A stretch of DNA of 18,968 nucleotides from JANWHF01 sp036276235 (lineage in GTDB: Bacteria > Planctomycetota > Phycisphaerae > Tepidisphaerales > Tepidisphaeraceae). How positions within the stretch are numbered: position 1 is the stretch's first letter; each line of letters begins with the position of its first letter. Shown here piece by piece: positions 1 to 8,340 of this stretch. The translations under genes and the position numbers were made by a program. The stretch lies in NCBI GenBank assembly GCA_036276235.1, contig DATBDZ010000050.1:1-18968 (forward strand), written 5' to 3'. A model generated the notes under the pieces. It ran no database searches. It saw only the letters and a list, made by a program, of their open reading frames with translations, and had not been told where the DNA came from.

Positions 1-157
1 GCGCCGCTGGGGGAGAGCTTATTTTAGCGGGGAATCCGGGTGAGACAACCGAGGCGCAAAGATGAGCGGACGGACGGTGGACCTGCGGACTTCGGCGAGC
101 TCAGTCGAGTCGGCCGACCGCTACGCGGGATTAGTTCATTGACTATTGCTTGTTTAT

Positions 158-547
158 CTATTTCAGATACGCGCGAAGCGGTTTCCAGTAAAACTTTCTC
201 CATCCCTTGGTCACCCCATCATGATCGTGCTCCGGAACATTGACGTGAACCAGATCGATGCGCCCCTGCTTTCCATCCTGCACGAATTTGAGGATCAGCA
301 CCGAATCCAGGTCATCATCGTGAAACTCGCAGCTTCGCCAGCGCTGAACGATGAGCTTTCCGGGAATCGTCGCCAGCATGGTTCCGCTCAGCATGCCATC
401 GAACGCGCTGAATCTGCTGCCGGCTTTGGCGCTGATCTTAACCTTCCCGCCGGTCACGGCGGCGTGGAGTTTGGGACTCAGATAAATATCGTAAAGCTGC
501 CTTGCGGGCGCGGGGAAGCGGACGGACTGTTCGATGGTTTTCAGCAT
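158..547 (-). CDS. SRPBCC / AHSA1-like domain protein
   Basis: This encodes a 129-residue protein resembling the activator of Hsp90 ATPase 1-like branch of the SRPBCC (START-like) fold. That is a small alpha/beta helix-grip domain with a hydrophobic cavity; the ligand or partner is unknown in most bacterial members. Visible support is the family-type N-terminus (KTIEQSVRFPAPARQLYDIY), a glycine-rich strand region in the middle, and the C-terminal pattern GW-x3-YW-x-PL-x2-YL, which matches the closing helix of this family. The frame stays open upstream to a GTG at 643, giving 161 residues. I chose the ATG at 547 because the domain starts right there and the extra 32 residues do not look like family sequence. 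Neither start has a clear Shine-Dalgarno site. It sits on the far side of the tRNA from the glycan locus and is probably unrelated to it. Confidence 0.8.
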   Translation of the reverse strand: MLKTIEQSVRFPAPARQLYDIYLSPKLHAAVTGGKVKISAKAGSRFSAFDGMLSGTMLATIPGKLIVQRWRSCEFHDDDLDSVLILKFVQDGKQGRIDLVHVNVPEHDHDGVTKGWRKFYWKPLRAYLK

Positions 548-746
548 GGCGCGAGCATAACCGAAAGCTGCTTCGCCGCGACGACTGCCTGGTTTGAGGA
601 TGGATGATTCGAGGATCAAGGATAGTGCTGCCACAGGGCGCACTGGCCATTTCCATCCCCAATTCTCTATTCTCCATCCTCAAATTATTAGCAGCCCGCG
701 CCCACCAATGGATAACGCGGCAGCAACCGGATAAACTTCCCACCCC

Positions 747-762
747 TGCCCGGCGACGGGCA
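747..762 (+). other. Small GC-rich hairpin in the tRNA-Ser 5' flank
   Basis: A perfect 6-bp stem (TGCCCG / CGGGCA) closes a GCGA loop, which is a GNRA tetraloop when read on the plus strand. It ends five bases before the mature tRNA-Ser 5' end. It could be part of the tRNA precursor leader or chance structure in GC-rich DNA. No T tract follows, so I do not call it a terminator. Confidence 0.3.
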
Positions 763-767
763 AACCT

Positions 768-856
768 GGAGAGGTGTCCGAGTGGCTGAAGGAGCAGCAC
801 TGGAAATGCTGTTGGCGGCTTAAACCGTCACGGGGGTTCGAATCCCCCCCTCTCCG
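768..856 (+). tRNA. tRNA-Ser (anticodon GGA)
   Basis: This is a complete 89-base class II tRNA. The acceptor stem GGAGAGG (768-774) pairs with CCTCTCC (849-855), followed by discriminator G856. The anticodon stem CAGCA/TGCTG closes the seven-base loop CTGGAAA, giving anticodon GGA, which reads UCC and UCU serine codons. A long variable arm with its own stem (GGCGG...CCGTC) and the TTCGAAT T-loop between GGGGG and CCCCC are both present. The 3' CCA is not encoded; GCT follows the acceptor helix instead. It is the only supported plus-strand gene here and its 3' end points toward the glycan locus. I recognise no convincing promoter just upstream. Confidence 0.97.
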
Positions 857-923
857 CTGATCTTGTCGCCCGCGATTTCAAACCCTTGGAATCGTTGTTG
901 GTGCCGCAGTCGCTTCAATGTGG

Positions 924-943
924 CCGCGCTCTGCTGAGCGCGG
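924..943. other. Perfect 8-bp inverted repeat; possible weak terminator
   Basis: CCGCGCTC and GAGCGCGG form an 8-bp perfect stem around a TGCT loop, 67 bases after the tRNA-Ser gene. No T run follows on either strand, so it is not a classical intrinsic terminator. It could still end or protect the tRNA transcript, or stop transcripts running out of the minus-strand glycan operon. Confidence 0.35.
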
Positions 944-1099
944 AAATACGCAAGCCGGATATGTTGTCCCTTGTTGGCGGAGCTTCAACTGGGCGGAGGA
1001 AGAATCGCGGCGGATGATTCCGTTTTGAATACCAGACCATAGATACGTAACCGAAGCATGTTTGCGATCGGAAGTCCTCCCACATCCGAACTCAAATTA

Positions 1100-1128
1100 C
1101 CGGCGAACTAAGGGGTTACCACCGCCGG
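1100..1128 (-). terminator. Possible weak terminator at the end of the glycan operon
   Basis: In the minus-strand transcript CCGGCG and CGCCGG can pair around a 17-base loop that includes the stop codon of the last glycosyltransferase gene. The sequence after the stem is TAATTTGAG, with only a short T run. The overlap with coding sequence and the poor T tract make this a weak candidate. Confidence 0.2.
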
Positions 1129-2286
1129 CCCCAATTTAATTGCCTGATCGTAGATATTCATCAGCCGTTCGTAACCGGCTTGTTCGGAGTAATCTTCCAA
1201 TACCTTCGCGCGGCCGGCAATTCCCATCAAGCTGCTCAATTCTGGCCGCTGCCACAAATATTGGATTTTCGCGGCCAGATCGTCAGGATCGCCGGGATTG
1301 AAGAGCATCCCAGTGACCTGATCATCCACTATTTCTGGCAGCCCGCCGATGCGCGAGCAGACGACGGGCCTGCCGTGTAGATTTGCCTCGGCGAGCACGA
1401 CGGGGAATCCCTCGAAACAGGTGCTGCAGAGCACGACCATTCGGCATCGCCGATAGAAGGCTGGTAAGTCAACTGGCTCGAGATGGCCGAGAAATTCGAC
1501 GTTTGGAGGAGCCTGCGACGGCAGGTCTGGCATTGGCCCTGTTGAGCCGGCAATCTTGAACGAAATATGGGGTAGCGCCGCCGCTGCGCGCAGCAGTACG
1601 TGCAGTCCCTTTTCCCGGCTCACGCGGCCGACGAAACCTACCCATTCGCCGGCCGTATCATCTGGCGCGCGCGGGGCCGCGCGGACCATATTGGGCAGGA
1701 CGTGGATCCGATCGGCGGAAAAGCCGGCGGAGATCAGGCGCAAGCGCTGAAAGTTCGTCAGCGCCGCATAGAGCGTAACGTTGTCATGAAACAAGCGCAG
1801 CTTTCGGGCAACGGCGTTGCGCAAGGCATATCCGGCACTTTTGAAGAGACTCCCCTCGCAGCGGTTTAACAGGCAATGATATTCGCGGCCGCCGACGCAC
1901 TTTTCGCAGATTTGCCCATGGCGCATGTGCAATCCGTTGGGGCAGATCAGGCGATAATTGTGGACTGTCATCACAACCGGCACCCGCTCATTTCGGCAGG
2001 AAACCAGCACGGAGGGCGAGATAAGCGGAAACAGATTATGGACGTGCACCAGGTCCGGCCGTGACTTTCGCAGCAAAGTCGTCATCTCGCGTGCGGCAAA
2101 TGGATTGTAGACTCCCGAAAAGAATGCCTTGGCCGTGCCAACTGGTCGGCCAATGATTTCCGCGCTACTCCGAATGAAACTGGTTGTCTGATGGCCTTGC
2201 GCCTCCAATAGATCGCGCAGAGAGCGAACGACGATTTCCTCGCCGCTGGTTTTCCCGTATTCATTATGAACGAGCAGAATGTGCAC
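1108..2286 (-). CDS. GT4 glycosyltransferase with cysteine-rich insert
   Basis: This 392-residue protein is a GT-B fold, family 4 retaining glycosyltransferase that would add a sugar from a nucleotide-sugar donor to a growing lipid-linked glycan at the cytoplasmic face of the membrane. The N-terminal Rossmann half opens MHILLVHNEYG and contains VHVHN near residue 82. The C-terminal half has GRVSREKGLHVLL (220-232) and the family E-x7-E motif (E292, E300) in FEGFPVVLAE. Between the halves lie five cysteines, C115, C127, C130, C138 and C143, spaced like a metal site. Translation starts at a GTG: AAGGGAG lies seven bases upstream, and the nearby ATG is out of frame. It is the last gene of the run, 52 bases after the previous one. 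Donor and linkage cannot be read from the sequence. Confidence 0.93.
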   Translation of the reverse strand: MHILLVHNEYGKTSGEEIVVRSLRDLLEAQGHQTTSFIRSSAEIIGRPVGTAKAFFSGVYNPFAAREMTTLLRKSRPDLVHVHNLFPLISPSVLVSCRNERVPVVMTVHNYRLICPNGLHMRHGQICEKCVGGREYHCLLNRCEGSLFKSAGYALRNAVARKLRLFHDNVTLYAALTNFQRLRLISAGFSADRIHVLPNMVRAAPRAPDDTAGEWVGFVGRVSREKGLHVLLRAAAALPHISFKIAGSTGPMPDLPSQAPPNVEFLGHLEPVDLPAFYRRCRMVVLCSTCFEGFPVVLAEANLHGRPVVCSRIGGLPEIVDDQVTGMLFNPGDPDDLAAKIQYLWQRPELSSLMGIAGRAKVLEDYSEQAGYERLMNIYDQAIKLGPAVVTP

Positions 2287-2293
2287 GGAGCAT

Positions 2294-2300
2294 CTCCCTT
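2294..2300 (-). promoter_or_regulatory. Ribosome binding site deciding a GTG start
   Basis: AAGGGAG on the minus strand lies seven bases before the GTG at 2286 of the terminal GT4 gene. It supports that GTG over the ATG at 2294, which overlaps the site and is in another frame. Confidence 0.6.
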
Positions 2301-2338
2301 GGTTGATTAAGCAAATCCTGAAAGTTGCTGGCTAAGAA

Positions 2339-3661
2339 TCAGGTGGGCCGAAATCGCCCGCGCCAGGCGGAGAGGATCAAGCGATCGATCAGATTGGCAA
2401 AGCCGCGTGACACAGTTGCACACGCATGGATTGCGTCGCTCGCGCCCTGCGCGAAGCGGTCGACCGACCAATGTGCGATCATCTGTCGCGAGTTTTTCCC
2501 CAACCCGGACAAAGTCTGATCGTCGAGAGCGGCCATCCGCACCATTAGATTGCACAACTCCTCAGGATCGTTCGGGTCAAACGTCCACCCGTTGGTTCCC
2601 GGCTCAACCAGCGTGCTGGCGCATCCACATTGCTCGCTGACCAGAACCGGCAGCCCACTGGCCATCGCCTCATTGACGACCAGCCCCCACGTCTCCCCAT
2701 GGAAGCTCGGAAGAATCAGGCAGGCAGCATTGGCGTACAGAATTGGCATCTCGTCGGGCGCGACAAAGAGAATCAGTTGAACGAGTTGCGAGAGTCCTTC
2801 GCGATTGATCAGTCCAACAATCGCTTCGCGCTCGGGACCATCGCCGACCAGGACCAGGTTCCACGGCGCTGCGGTCTGCCGGCGCCGATAGAGTGCATAC
2901 GCACGAATCAATGTAAGCCAGTTCTTCTTGGGCACCTGCCGACCCGCGCCCAAAAAATAGCGCAACGGCAGCGTCTGCTCTTGCACCACGCGCTGTTGTT
3001 GTCCGCGAATGAGCGCGCAGCGATCATTAAAGTATGAGTTATCGACCGCATTGACGCCGTAGAAAATTCTCTTTTGGGGAACACCGAAGAAGTGGTAAGT
3101 CTGGCGATGGGATTCGGCCGGGATGAAGACGGCGTCGGTATTTGCGAAAAACCTCCGTTTGACCGCGTTGATGCTCCATCGGCGCGGCACATCAACCAGG
3201 CGGGCATCATCCATGACGATGACTCCTCGACGCCGATGCCGGCACCATTGCACGGCGGTCGCGCCAGGCGTAAACGCAATCGCTCCACAGAGAACGACGT
3301 CCGGATCAAGCTGGTCGAGCGCAGTCCAAATGCGCCGGGCAAGTTGTCGCGGCGAGATGCTATCAAGGGACACTTGCTCGTACAGACGGATCCAATGAGG
3401 CACGGTGCTGGCGTTCCCTTCGCCGGCAAAGCCGTATGCCCCACCGCCGGATGCCGCCTCCAGCACGATCAGTTCTGCACCATGCTCACGGAGGCGCTGA
3501 TGGAGCGCTTTGAGCCGCGCCGGCCAATAGAGAGGAAAGTCGACATGCGTGACTACAACCCTCAGCGCCCCGATATGCTTGCGCCGGGCTCGCGACGCAG
3601 CCTCATCGCCTGAAGCGATTTGGCGCATAGCTGTTCCCAGATGTTGAAGGTCCAACGTCAC
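2339..3661 (-). CDS. GT4 glycosyltransferase
   Basis: A 440-residue GT-B, family 4 glycosyltransferase. The N-terminal domain begins with strand LRVVVTHVDFP (33-43), preceded by about 30 polar residues. The C-terminal donor-binding half shows GAGRQVPKKNWLTLIRAY (238-255), LVLVGDGPER (269-278) and the E-x7-E pair E323/E331 in HGETWGLVVNEA. The open frame starts at a GTG with no Shine-Dalgarno site. The ATG at 3628 (residue 12) has GGGA seven bases upstream and may be the true start, giving 429 residues. It lies 15 bases after the preceding GT2 gene and is likely co-transcribed and possibly translationally coupled. The cysteine cluster of its neighbour is absent. Sugar specificity is unknown. 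Confidence 0.92.
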   Translation of the reverse strand: MTLDLQHLGTAMRQIASGDEAASRARRKHIGALRVVVTHVDFPLYWPARLKALHQRLREHGAELIVLEAASGGGAYGFAGEGNASTVPHWIRLYEQVSLDSISPRQLARRIWTALDQLDPDVVLCGAIAFTPGATAVQWCRHRRRGVIVMDDARLVDVPRRWSINAVKRRFFANTDAVFIPAESHRQTYHFFGVPQKRIFYGVNAVDNSYFNDRCALIRGQQQRVVQEQTLPLRYFLGAGRQVPKKNWLTLIRAYALYRRRQTAAPWNLVLVGDGPEREAIVGLINREGLSQLVQLILFVAPDEMPILYANAACLILPSFHGETWGLVVNEAMASGLPVLVSEQCGCASTLVEPGTNGWTFDPNDPEELCNLMVRMAALDDQTLSGLGKNSRQMIAHWSVDRFAQGASDAIHACATVSRGFANLIDRLILSAWRGRFRPT

Positions 3662-3676
3662 GATTGGTGATTTGGG

Positions 3677-4633
3677 TCAAGCGGCGGCCGACCTGCGCGA
3701 GATGCGTAGCCATAAGGTCAAAATGTGTCGAACGCTCGATTGAGGCAGAAAGCTCAGTCCATACTTCGCCCATAGAGCTGTCGCCATCGGGTGATATTTC
3801 ATCGCGTGTCTGAATTCGCGCCGGGCGGCACCGCAATCTCTCAGCGCCAAATACATCGATCCGCGCATCTTATGCCAGAGGCTGATGTATCGCATGAGTG
3901 ATCCGCGCTCTGCTGGACAGACGCCAGCCAGGAGGCCGATCAAAGCCCGCGCAACTTGATCATCCTTCTCCGGACGACGCGTCGGCTGAGCGGAACCGAA
4001 GTCCGGCTGCCACACAATTGCAGAGTTGCTGGGGCAGTAGGCGATCTGAAAGCGTGCCGCCAGTCGAGCCCAGGTCAACAGGTCTTCGCCTTGTGGAATG
4101 CCAAGGGGAAATCCACCGACCGATTGCATCGCGCGCTTGGTAACGGCGACCGACGATGAACAAAACGGCGGATCGGACCGGCTCGCGATTGCAAAGTAGT
4201 TGGGCATGGCAGCGCCAATGCCGCTCGCAAAGTGGCACGCACGAATGAGCGGATGCCGATCCGCGCCGTGGCCGGTGCGAATCAGATACGAAGTACCGAA
4301 GACGTCACAATGCGGATGGGAATCAGCCAGGGCAGCGATGGCCCGGAGATGTCCCGGCAGCCAGTGGTCGTCGGCATCAAGGAATGCGAGGACATCGCCG
4401 GTGGCTGCGTCAATGCCACGATTGCGCGCTGCCGAAACACCGGAATTGGGCTGCTGTATCAAACGAATCCGCGGATCGTTGAACTTGGAAATCCGCTCAA
4501 TACCCTCGTCGTGCGAACCGTCGTCCACGACGACGATCTCATTGGCCGCATGCGATTGCTCCAGCACGGAAGCGAGGGCGCGATCGATCGTCGCGGCCTT
4601 GTTGTACAGGGGAATGATGACGCTGATTTTCAC
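3677..4633 (-). CDS. GT2 glycosyltransferase
   Basis: A 318-residue GT-A fold, family 2 inverting glycosyltransferase. The N-terminus MKISVIIPLYNKAATIDRAL is the classical GT2 opening. VVDDGS (35-40) supplies the nucleotide-binding acidic pair, and FLDADD (84-89) gives the D86-x-D88 metal-binding motif. The last ~90 residues look helical, with a TPR-like stretch (GAARREFRHAMKYHP), as in many GT2 proteins of polysaccharide loci. There are no membrane segments, so it should work at the cytoplasmic face on a lipid-linked acceptor. The start codon is GTG without a Shine-Dalgarno site. The stop of the upstream ligase-like gene is only four bases before it, which suggests coupled translation. Confidence 0.92.
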   Translation of the reverse strand: MKISVIIPLYNKAATIDRALASVLEQSHAANEIVVVDDGSHDEGIERISKFNDPRIRLIQQPNSGVSAARNRGIDAATGDVLAFLDADDHWLPGHLRAIAALADSHPHCDVFGTSYLIRTGHGADRHPLIRACHFASGIGAAMPNYFAIASRSDPPFCSSSVAVTKRAMQSVGGFPLGIPQGEDLLTWARLAARFQIAYCPSNSAIVWQPDFGSAQPTRRPEKDDQVARALIGLLAGVCPAERGSLMRYISLWHKMRGSMYLALRDCGAARREFRHAMKYHPMATALWAKYGLSFLPQSSVRHILTLWLRISRRSAAA

Positions 4634-4637
4634 AGAT

Positions 4638-5990
4638 TTAAAGAGAATGTGGTCGAAGCGGCTGCAGCGGCATCCATCGCATATTGTCCGCTACGTCGCG
4701 CGGTGCGACCGGCAGAGTAGCTCCTGTTGCCGCGGACAATCGCAGGGCGATCGCCGACAGCGCAAAGGGAAGCTGAGCCACAGGGATCACGTAAAGCAGC
4801 GCGTTGTCGAATCCCATGCAGACCAAAAAGACCGGCCCGGCGCAAACTGCCGCGACAGCATAGGCGTGGCCCATTGGCTGTCGCGAGCGGCGAAGGGCGC
4901 GGGCGCCATCAAGCCCTGCCGCACCAATTGAGACAATGAAGAGCGTTGCGCCGATCAGGCCGGTGTCTGAAAGCAGCCGCACATATTCACTGTGCTCGAC
5001 CTTCAGATTTCCACAGCCGGCTTCCTTGGCAGCGCCGCTGTAAAACCATGCTTGTGTCGAGCCCAGCCCAGAACCCATGAAGGGGTTAGGTTTGAAGAAT
5101 CGGCTCAGGACAATGTCCCACATCGCGAAACGCCCATTATTGTTAATCTGTTTGGTATCCAAATCTCCGCTCGCCAGCAGCGCAGAGTCATCGGCCTTGT
5201 CGGATGAGTAAAACATCTTTTCGCGAAACGCCGGGATCAGAAGAAGTACGGCCAGAAGCGTTGCATAGAGCGCCGGCAGAAGCAGGACCGCCAACTTTCG
5301 GAATTCAAGCAGGCAAAAGACACTGGCACCAACGGCCAACGCCATCATTGTCGTTCGATTCACCGCGCGAAGGCAGATGGCGGCAAGAAAGATTGCCAAT
5401 AGCAGCGATTTGAAGTCACGCCGAACACTCCACACAGCTAGCGCAAGCATCGCGATGATCGAGGCATGATCAAAGAAGACCGCTCCATACCAGACAAGCC
5501 CCACAACCCACGCAAACAGCGCCGGCAGAACCATCATTCCACAGCAGATCAATCCAGAGCCAAACGTCATGGCGAATTGATAACCAAGGAGCTGTGACGC
5601 GATCGCTTCGGAATTGATTGACCGGCGAGCGAGATACATGCTCAAGAACGGAAACGAAAGCCGCAGCAACGCGCGGACTGCATAGCTGATCTCCGCGGCT
5701 CGCAATGACTCGACTGCGCACCAGCCCAAAAACAATGCATAGCAGACCTCGGCCGGCGACCAGGGGACCCGCGTCCTCGCGAGTATCCCAGCAGCTATCA
5801 GGCTGAGGGCAAGGAGGCACAGAAGCCAAATTGCCGATAGGTTCGCCAGGCTTCCCAAGCCGTCGGTTTCAGCGCCGAAGCTGAGAACGCATGAAGCGAT
5901 GAGAAAGAGCGAGAACCTGACAGGCCGCGCGAACAGCAGGTTCGCTGCAAAGAGTGCCGCCAACACCATGAACACAAGTGAAAGGATCAT
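4638..5990 (-). CDS. O-antigen ligase / Wzy-like polymerase membrane protein
   Basis: A 450-residue polytopic protein with about ten to twelve hydrophobic segments: a dense set from residues 2 to 250 and more at about 340-357 and 378-418. It fits the O-antigen ligase/polymerase superfamily (WaaL/Wzy, Wzy_C domain). A long periplasmic loop (about 254-336) carries NNGRFAMW (R287), GSGLGS and HSEYVRLLSDTGLIG (H333). This matches the family pattern of a conserved histidine followed by Y and G-L-G/I-x. A transmembrane arginine sits in NRTTMMAL (R212). Members transfer undecaprenyl-linked glycan in the periplasm, either onto lipid A-core (ligase) or onto another repeat (polymerase). Ligase fits better beside an ABC exporter, but sequence alone cannot decide. 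The ATG overlaps the TGA of the preceding GT4 gene by four bases. Confidence 0.88.
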   Translation of the reverse strand: MILSLVFMVLAALFAANLLFARPVRFSLFLIASCVLSFGAETDGLGSLANLSAIWLLCLLALSLIAAGILARTRVPWSPAEVCYALFLGWCAVESLRAAEISYAVRALLRLSFPFLSMYLARRSINSEAIASQLLGYQFAMTFGSGLICCGMMVLPALFAWVVGLVWYGAVFFDHASIIAMLALAVWSVRRDFKSLLLAIFLAAICLRAVNRTTMMALAVGASVFCLLEFRKLAVLLLPALYATLLAVLLLIPAFREKMFYSSDKADDSALLASGDLDTKQINNNGRFAMWDIVLSRFFKPNPFMGSGLGSTQAWFYSGAAKEAGCGNLKVEHSEYVRLLSDTGLIGATLFIVSIGAAGLDGARALRRSRQPMGHAYAVAAVCAGPVFLVCMGFDNALLYVIPVAQLPFALSAIALRLSAATGATLPVAPRDVADNMRWMPLQPLRPHSL

Positions 5991-7216
5991 ACCGAGGCGG
6001 CGGCAAGTTCTTGGCCGCGCAGTGCTGCGCGCGCGGATCCGGCAAGCGACGCATACAAAGCGAGATGCATGTCGGAGAATTGCTGGGTTGCGAATTGCCG
6101 TTCGACGCGGCGGCGACCGCCGGCACCGAGGGTGCGGCGGCGCTGCGGGTTGGACAAAAGCTGCACGATTGCGTCGGCCAGAGCCGGCACATTCTCGGGA
6201 GGGACCAGCACGCCTTCATCTTCGCGCCCAACAACCTCGGCCAATCCATCGACATCGGACGCAACGAGTGGCTTGCTCATCGCCATCGCCTCCGCCGCGG
6301 CCAGGCCAAACCCTTCCAGCCCCGGTCTTGATGGCATCGCGACGACATCCATCAGGGAGATGTGACGAAAAACGTCCGCCTGTGGCATTCGTCCGGTGAA
6401 GATCACTCTATTGGAGAGCTTCAGGCTGCTGGCCAGCGATTCCAGCGGCCCTCGCTCAGGCCCATCGCCGACACAGATCAGCTGTGCCAACGGGTGGTGT
6501 TGATGGACAACCACCAATGCGCGCAGCAGCAGCTCGTGGCCCTTGTGCCAGTTGAGACGCCCGACAATTCCAACAAGCGGCGCGCGTTGCGGATTCAATC
6601 GGCTCGCAATCGCCGACTGCTCACCCTCGGCGATGATCGAGTCCACCGCCGCGAGGTCCACGCAATTCGGAATAGTGAAATGCCGAGGACCGCGTATGCA
6701 TGGAGCCTCATCCAGGAGCGCGGAGTTCCCAAAGAACGATTGTTCGGCGACTTGCGACACGCAAAGCATTACATCGCACAGCCTCCGACCGATTTCCCTG
6801 GGCACCCAGGGGCGCTTGTAGTGATTTGAGGTGACATGAATCGTCGCCAAAACGTGCGGCACACCCAACAGTTTGGCCACGATCAGCGGTGCAAGGCCTG
6901 GCGTCATATATTGGACATGCACGAAGTCCGGCTTTAGTTGCCGAATCCTTAGCCACAGCGTGCGAAAAAGTCGAACGGTGCGTATGACGTGGGTACTCGC
7001 ATCGCTTCGATCCAGCCGCCACAGGTTCACCTCGGCGCCGGTGGCTTCAACTGTTCTCACCATCGCAGCGTCGTATTCGTAATACACGCAGACGAAAACT
7101 CGATAGCCACCACTGATCAGAGCGCGCGCGAGATGGATCGTGTGAACCTCCGTACCGCCGACCAGGAGGCACGGAATGCAGATCATCACCTTGCCCGGCG
7201 GCACGGGCGTCGCCAT
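5987..7216 (-). CDS. GT4 glycosyltransferase
   Basis: A 409-residue GT-B, family 4 enzyme. After nine residues comes the first strand and glycine loop, VMICIPCLLVGGTEVHTIHLA. The second half holds GIVGRLNWHKGHELLLRA (216-233), a GDGPER loop (250-255) and E301-x7-E309 in EGFGLAAAEA. The frame is open to 7432, but that would overlap the previous gene by over 200 bases with arginine- and serine-rich non-family sequence. I place the start at the ATG in TAATATG, where the upstream stop is one base away. Starts at 7240 or 7246 are also possible. No Shine-Dalgarno site is visible, consistent with translational coupling. It would transfer a sugar to the lipid-linked glycan in the cytoplasm; donor unknown. 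Confidence 0.92.
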   Translation of the reverse strand: MATPVPPGKVMICIPCLLVGGTEVHTIHLARALISGGYRVFVCVYYEYDAAMVRTVEATGAEVNLWRLDRSDASTHVIRTVRLFRTLWLRIRQLKPDFVHVQYMTPGLAPLIVAKLLGVPHVLATIHVTSNHYKRPWVPREIGRRLCDVMLCVSQVAEQSFFGNSALLDEAPCIRGPRHFTIPNCVDLAAVDSIIAEGEQSAIASRLNPQRAPLVGIVGRLNWHKGHELLLRALVVVHQHHPLAQLICVGDGPERGPLESLASSLKLSNRVIFTGRMPQADVFRHISLMDVVAMPSRPGLEGFGLAAAEAMAMSKPLVASDVDGLAEVVGREDEGVLVPPENVPALADAIVQLLSNPQRRRTLGAGGRRRVERQFATQQFSDMHLALYASLAGSARAALRGQELAAASV

Positions 7217-7217
7217 A

Positions 7218-8327
7218 TTAGTTTTCGAGGCAACGCTCATAGACATCCATCGTCTGCTGCGCGAAACGTTCCCACGTGAAGCACGCGGCGTGGCGCAGGC
7301 CTTTGGCACCCAATCCATGTGTGAGCGGAGATTCGTTTTCGAACATCTCAAGCGCGGCGACGATTGAATCGCGATCGCGCGGGTCAACGTAGATTGCGGC
7401 GTCGCCGCCCACCTCGGGAAGGGAGCTGACATTCGACGTGATCACCGGCGTCCCGCATTTAAGTGCTTCGAGGACCGGCAAACCGAACCCCTCATAGAGC
7501 GAAGGAAAGACCAGTGCCGTCGCTCCGGCGTACAGATCGCGCAGTTCGTCATCGGTCTGTCGCCCAACGAAATGAATTCGGGCGGAAGTCTCGCGCCGGG
7601 AAAACCGCTCCCTCACCTGGGCGGGCGCATCCCAAATAAGCACCAGATCATTCATCGGCGCGTCGGGGATAAGCTGGGAATATGCTTCGAGCAACAGTGG
7701 CGTGTTCTTGCGGCCTTGCGAACATGAAACGGCCAGAAAGTAAGGGCGGCGCAGGTTCAGCCGTCTTAAAAGGCGATTACGTAATGCATCCTGATCCGCT
7801 TCGGGCTTAAAGCAGCCGGCATCGACCGCCGGATAGGTAACATGCACTTTGCCCGGATCGACGCCGAGTACATCGACGATTTCGCGCTTTGAATAGTCGG
7901 AAACGGTAACGATAGCGCGGCAGCGGCGCGCAAAATCGGGGACCCATTTCGCAAGCCTGGCATGATCTACCATCGTTTCCGGCTGTCGGAGGAAGATGAC
8001 GTCGTGGATGGTCGCAACTGCGCGTTCTGGATGTTTCAGAGGAATGTAAAAGTCGGTTGCATGATATAGCTCTGCCTTGCACGTCAGCTCAACCAGCCCC
8101 AGCGCCTGAATGAGGCGCTCGGCCCGACGCGGTAGCCGCAGTTGAACCGTTGGAGCGGCAAATCCAATCCGACCGAGCCCTCGCCCGGCCAGCCGGCGAC
8201 CAAAAAGCGTGAACTCCATCCTTGTTCGAGAGCCTAACAACTGATTTACCAACGCGCGCGTGCATCGGCCAATCCCGTTGGAGGTGTAAAGCAGCGGCGT
8301 CACGTCAATGGCAACTTTCGAACGCAT
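7218..8327 (-). CDS. GT4 glycosyltransferase, mannosyltransferase-like
   Basis: A 369-residue GT4 protein of the branch that opens KVAIDVTPLLYTSNGIGRCT, a pattern often seen in O-antigen mannosyl- and rhamnosyltransferases. Other family marks are ATIHDVIFLRQP (105-116), VTVSDYSKREI (140-150), the YPAVD inter-domain segment (165-169), and E279-x7-E287 in YEGFGLPVLEALKCG. These show a full two-domain GT-B enzyme of normal length. Mannose specificity is only an inference from subfamily resemblance. The ATG at 8327 lies 13 bases after the preceding gene's stop, with no clear Shine-Dalgarno site. It ends one base before the next GT4 gene, so the GT4 genes form a near-continuous block. Confidence 0.93.
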   Translation of the reverse strand: MRSKVAIDVTPLLYTSNGIGRCTRALVNQLLGSRTRMEFTLFGRRLAGRGLGRIGFAAPTVQLRLPRRAERLIQALGLVELTCKAELYHATDFYIPLKHPERAVATIHDVIFLRQPETMVDHARLAKWVPDFARRCRAIVTVSDYSKREIVDVLGVDPGKVHVTYPAVDAGCFKPEADQDALRNRLLRRLNLRRPYFLAVSCSQGRKNTPLLLEAYSQLIPDAPMNDLVLIWDAPAQVRERFSRRETSARIHFVGRQTDDELRDLYAGATALVFPSLYEGFGLPVLEALKCGTPVITSNVSSLPEVGGDAAIYVDPRDRDSIVAALEMFENESPLTHGLGAKGLRHAACFTWERFAQQTMDVYERCLEN

Positions 8328-8340
8328 AGAGAGGCGTCAC

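Noticed and set aside
106..118. 13-base match with 18863-18875 containing the palindrome GTCGGCCGAC, as possible flanking repeats
   Set aside because: A few shared 13-mers are expected by chance in about 19 kb of GC-rich DNA. The right copy lies inside a coding frame, and nothing else marks either as an element end.
1..157. Left-edge sequence searched for a gene end or regulatory site
   Set aside because: The short plus-strand frame at 40-243 has no protein-like pattern. No RNA gene, promoter or terminator could be supported.
4200..4931. Plus-strand open frame of 243 codons
   Set aside because: It lies opposite the GT2 and ligase-like genes, which have clear family motifs. Its product is arginine- and serine-rich without any domain, as expected of an antisense frame in GC-rich DNA.
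7217..7432. Upstream extension of the GT4 gene that ends at 5987
   Set aside because: It would overlap the previous GT4 gene by more than 200 bases, and the added residues are not glycosyltransferase sequence.
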